Assembly: GCA_002731115.1 (NCBI GenBank)
Contig: PBZO01000001.1
Span: forward strand, 1 to 33,551
Length of the DNA: 33,551 bases
From: Candidatus Pacearchaeota archaeon
Lineage (GTDB): Archaea > Nanobdellota > Nanobdellia > Pacearchaeales > GW2011-AR1
Direction: 5' to 3'
Both the position numbers and the translations under genes were made by a program. Below, in pieces: positions 31,556-33,551 of this stretch. The first letter of the stretch is position 1, and every line of letters begins with the position of its first letter. Under the pieces are notes generated by a model that had not been told where the DNA came from, searched no databases, and was given only the letters and a program-made list of their open reading frames with translations.

Positions 31556-31917
31556 GAATAAAATTTTTAAGAAGAAATTGGAATCGGCATAGTAAATTAG
31601 GAAAAAGAAGAAAGAAAAAACAGACTTGGAGAAGACCCAAGGGAAGGGACAATAAAATGAGAGAGAAAAGAAAAGGATATCCTTTAGTTATTAGTATTGG
31701 TTATAAAAAGGGAAAAACTGAAAATAAACAACTTCCAATTATTAAAAACATTAAAGATTTTGAGAAAAATAAAAAGATTAAGGAAATAACAATTGGGAAA
31801 ATTGGTAAAAAAAAGAAGATAGAAATAGCAAAAATGGCAGAAAAACTGAAGATTAAAATCAGCAACTTGAATATTAAAAAATTTCTAAAGCAAAAAAAGG
31901 AGAGTAAAACACAATGA
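31552..31917 (+). CDS. rpl32e: Ribosomal protein eL32
   Basis: 121 aa from the ATG at 31552, coupled to uL6. FLRRNWNRHSKLGKRR followed by TWRRPKGRDNKMREKRKGYP and then ISIGYKKGKTENKQLP are eL32 hallmarks; the C-terminus is Lys-rich and reads KKIEIAKMAEKLKIKISNLN. Compared with typical archaeal eL32 (about 130-150 aa) the N-terminus is short. Its stop overlaps the 29-aa frame that follows. Confidence 0.92.
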   Translation: MRIKFLRRNWNRHSKLGKRRKKKQTWRRPKGRDNKMREKRKGYPLVISIGYKKGKTENKQLPIIKNIKDFEKNKKIKEITIGKIGKKKKIEIAKMAEKLKIKISNLNIKKFLKQKKESKTQ

Positions 31918-32003
31918 CAAAAGTTAAAGATACCCTCTACCCCAATCTAGTAGATCTTCACTTAATTAAATTTAAAAGATATCTAGAAAAAAAACTAAAA
32001 TGA
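31914..32003 (+). CDS. 29-residue reading frame between eL32 and eL19, coupled at both ends
   Basis: ATG at 31914 overlaps the eL32 stop (ATGA), and its own stop (32001-32003) overlaps the eL19 ATG at 32000 (ATGA). Protein: Met-Thr-Lys-Val-Lys-Asp, then a small acidic and hydrophobic middle (YPNLVDLHLI) and a basic end (KRYLEKKLK). No family recognised. The double ATGA coupling is the same arrangement as the true ribosomal genes around it, so the frame is probably translated, either as a microprotein or simply to pass ribosomes to eL19. In the usual archaeal order eL32 is followed directly by eL19. Confidence 0.5.
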   Translation: MTKVKDTLYPNLVDLHLIKFKRYLEKKLK

Positions 32004-32404
32004 ATTTAAAAAAGAAAAAAGAACTTTCAAGAAAAACTCTAAAAGTTGGAAAAGAAAGAATTATCTTTTTAAAATCAAGATTGAATGAAATTAAAGAAGC
32101 TATAACAAAACAAGATATTAGAGATTTAAAAAAAGAAGGAGCAATAATTATAAAAGTAAAAAAGGGAAGAAGAAAGAATAAAAATAAAAGAAAAAAAAGA
32201 AGTATTGGAAACATAAGAAAAAAAGTAAATAAAAGAAAACAAGAATATGTAATAATGACTAGAAAATTGAGGAAATATATTGACGAATTAAAGAAACAGG
32301 GAAAATTATCTAATGAGAAATTTAGTGATATTAGAAAGAGAATAAGAAACAAAGCTTTCAGAAGTAAAACACATTTAAAGGAGTATCTTAAGGGATTAAA
32401 ATGA
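32000..32404 (+). CDS. rpl19e: Ribosomal protein eL19
   Basis: 134 aa. KKKKELSRKTLKVGKERIIF and then the ITKQDIRDLKKEGAIIIKVKKG core are typical of eL19, a long-helix protein in archaea and eukaryotes that spans 23S rRNA and helps bridge the subunits. It is shorter than the usual 145-150 aa. The C-terminal helix (NEKFSDIRKRIRNKAFRSKTH) is intact. Overlaps uL18 by 4 nt. Confidence 0.94.
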   Translation: MNLKKKKELSRKTLKVGKERIIFLKSRLNEIKEAITKQDIRDLKKEGAIIIKVKKGRRKNKNKRKKRSIGNIRKKVNKRKQEYVIMTRKLRKYIDELKKQGKLSNEKFSDIRKRIRNKAFRSKTHLKEYLKGLK

Positions 32405-32895
32405 AAACATTAAAAAGAAGAAGAAAAGAAAATAAAACAAATTATTTGAAGAGAATCAAGTTACTTAAAAGTAAATCTCCAAGAATAGTTTTTAGAAAAA
32501 CAAATAGATATATTGTCTCACAATATGTTACAAGTAAACAAGCACAGGATAAAGTTGAAATCTCTATAAATTCAAGACACTTAGTAAAATATGGCTGGCC
32601 TAAAGAATTTAATGGAAGTTTAAAATCACATCCTGCATCATATCTAACAGGCTTTTTAATAGGTAAGAAAATACTCTTAAAAAAATTAGAGACACCGATT
32701 ATTGATTTTGGGATGATTAGGCCATTACGTAAAACAAAAATCTATTCTTTCTTGAAAGGATTAATTGATTCTGGAATTAAAATAAAATCTAAGGAAGATA
32801 TTTTTCCCGATGAGGGCAGAATAAAGGGAAAATATATGAAAAAAGATTTCTCGCAAATCTTTGAACAAATTAAATCAGAAATAGAAAAAGAATAA
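32401..32895 (+). CDS. rpl18: Ribosomal protein uL18
   Basis: 164 aa. Core residues: RRRKENKTNYLKRIKLL, PRIVFRKTNRYIVSQ, and the conserved LTGFLIGKKILLKK, then RIKGKYMKKDF at the end; it binds 5S rRNA with uL5. ATGA overlap with eL19, and the stop shares a base with the uS5 ATG. Confidence 0.95.
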   Translation: MKTLKRRRKENKTNYLKRIKLLKSKSPRIVFRKTNRYIVSQYVTSKQAQDKVEISINSRHLVKYGWPKEFNGSLKSHPASYLTGFLIGKKILLKKLETPIIDFGMIRPLRKTKIYSFLKGLIDSGIKIKSKEDIFPDEGRIKGKYMKKDFSQIFEQIKSEIEKE

Positions 32896-33551
32896 TGTAC
32901 AAAAGAAAGCCTAGAGAGAAAAAAGATATTGAAGCTGAAAAAAGAGAAGCAATAGCTGCTTGGATTCCTAGAACAAAACTTGGAAAAGAAGTAAAAGATG
33001 GAAAAATCAAGGAAATTGATGAAATTCTAGAAAATAATAAGAAAATCCTTGAAACGGAAATTGTGGATTCATTAATTAATGCTCAATCTGATTTAATTGC
33101 AATTGGCCAATCAAAAGGGAAATTTGGCGGAGGAAAAAGAAGAGCATGGCGTCAAACTCAAAGAAAAACAAAAGAAGGAAATGTCCCAACATTTTCAACA
33201 CTTGCTGTTATTGGAGATTATAATGGACATGTCGGAGTTGGTTCTGGGAAATCTAAAGAAACCCTACCTGCAAGAGACAAGGCAATAAAAAAAGCTAAAT
33301 TAAATATCTTTAAAATAAAAAGAACTTGTGCAGGATTTGATTGTGCCTGTTCTGAATTACATACTGTTCCATTTAAGGTTATGGGTAAATCTGGAAGTGT
33401 GAAAGTAACTTTAATCCCAGCATCACAAGGAACAGGATTAGTTGTAGCAAATGAATTAAAAAAAGTATTAAAACTTGCAGGAATAAAAGATGTTTATAGT
33501 AAAACAATTGGAAGAAAAAGAACAACATTTAATTTAATTAAAGCCTGTATT
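32895..33551 (+). CDS. rps5: Ribosomal protein uS5 (3' end outside window)
   Basis: 219 codons visible, still open at the window edge. The S5 double-stranded-RNA-binding-like domain has IGQSKGKFGGGKRRAWRQTQ and VIGDYNGHVGVGSGKSKET, with the C-terminal half SGSVKVTLIPASQGTGLV. It helps unwind mRNA at the entry site and controls accuracy. The Cys-rich CAGFDCACSE segment is typical of archaea. The overlap (TAATG) with uL18 again shows coupling. Normally uL30, uL15 and secY follow; they would lie beyond the window. Confidence 0.95.
   Translation, partial: MYKRKPREKKDIEAEKREAIAAWIPRTKLGKEVKDGKIKEIDEILENNKKILETEIVDSLINAQSDLIAIGQSKGKFGGGKRRAWRQTQRKTKEGNVPTFSTLAVIGDYNGHVGVGSGKSKETLPARDKAIKKAKLNIFKIKRTCAGFDCACSELHTVPFKVMGKSGSVKVTLIPASQGTGLVVANELKKVLKLAGIKDVYSKTIGRKRTTFNLIKACI

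Noticed and set aside
1-33551. CRISPR arrays, insertion sequences, integrases, rRNA genes
   Set aside because: No direct repeat array, terminal inverted repeats, transposase or rRNA sequence was recognised on reading both strands.

Overview
The window is a compact, AT-rich (about 30% GC by eye) archaeal chromosome segment. Archaeal marks are the eS4, eL19, eL32, eL37Ae (eL43) and eL40 ribosomal proteins, Spt5, RpoP (Rpb12), aIF1, aIF5A, prefoldin beta, Taw1 (wybutosine), Dph2 (diphthamide), an S-layer protein and an archaeosortase. TATA boxes (TTTATAAA-like) sit about 25 nt before start codons, so most mRNAs should be leaderless. Short proteins, 1-4 nt gene junctions, a FtsZ/SepF division system and several trimmed versions of usually larger proteins suggest a DPANN lineage, most like Pacearchaeota/Woesearchaeota. 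That placement is inferred from gene content, not from a phylogeny.

Layout. (1) 1-6430 is a cell-surface block: the 3' end of an S-layer protein, two membrane-anchored proteins with four cysteines each, a DedA protein and an archaeosortase-family protease/transpeptidase divergent from a PAP2 phosphatase, a large secreted protein with a C-terminal membrane anchor, and a small polytopic membrane protein. (2) 6420-12316 is an information-processing and division block, mostly on the minus strand: a short Dph2, SepF, prefoldin beta, RpoP, eL37Ae, tRNA-Pro, uL11, Spt5, an unknown 149-aa protein, SecE, FtsZ and an FKBP-type isomerase. (3) 12351-15693 holds aIF5A, eL40, a site-2 protease, Taw1 and an unknown 116-aa protein. 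(4) 15743-17623 is the uL1-uL10-L12 stalk operon, with an unusual structured leader. (5) 17715-23195 is mixed: an XPD/DinG-like Fe-S helicase, tRNA-Ser, an AMP/thymidine phosphorylase-family enzyme, an AI-2E family membrane protein and two unknowns. (6) 23213-33551 is one long ribosomal-protein operon from uL3 to uS5, cut off by the window end. It includes aIF1 and an undescribed 29-codon reading frame.

How the genes work together. Most serve translation: ribosome, initiation factors, tRNAs and tRNA/EF2 modification. FtsZ plus SepF form a division ring and its membrane anchor. The DedA-archaeosortase-PAP2 group next to S-layer-type proteins reads as a surface-anchoring and lipid-carrier recycling set. 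Points most worth a second look: the palindromic TATA box centred between the archaeosortase and PAP2 genes, the hairpin over the uL1 Shine-Dalgarno, a Dph2 without its first domain, the 29-aa frame between eL32 and eL19, and the GC-rich aIF1. No CRISPR array, insertion sequence, rRNA or integrase was seen.
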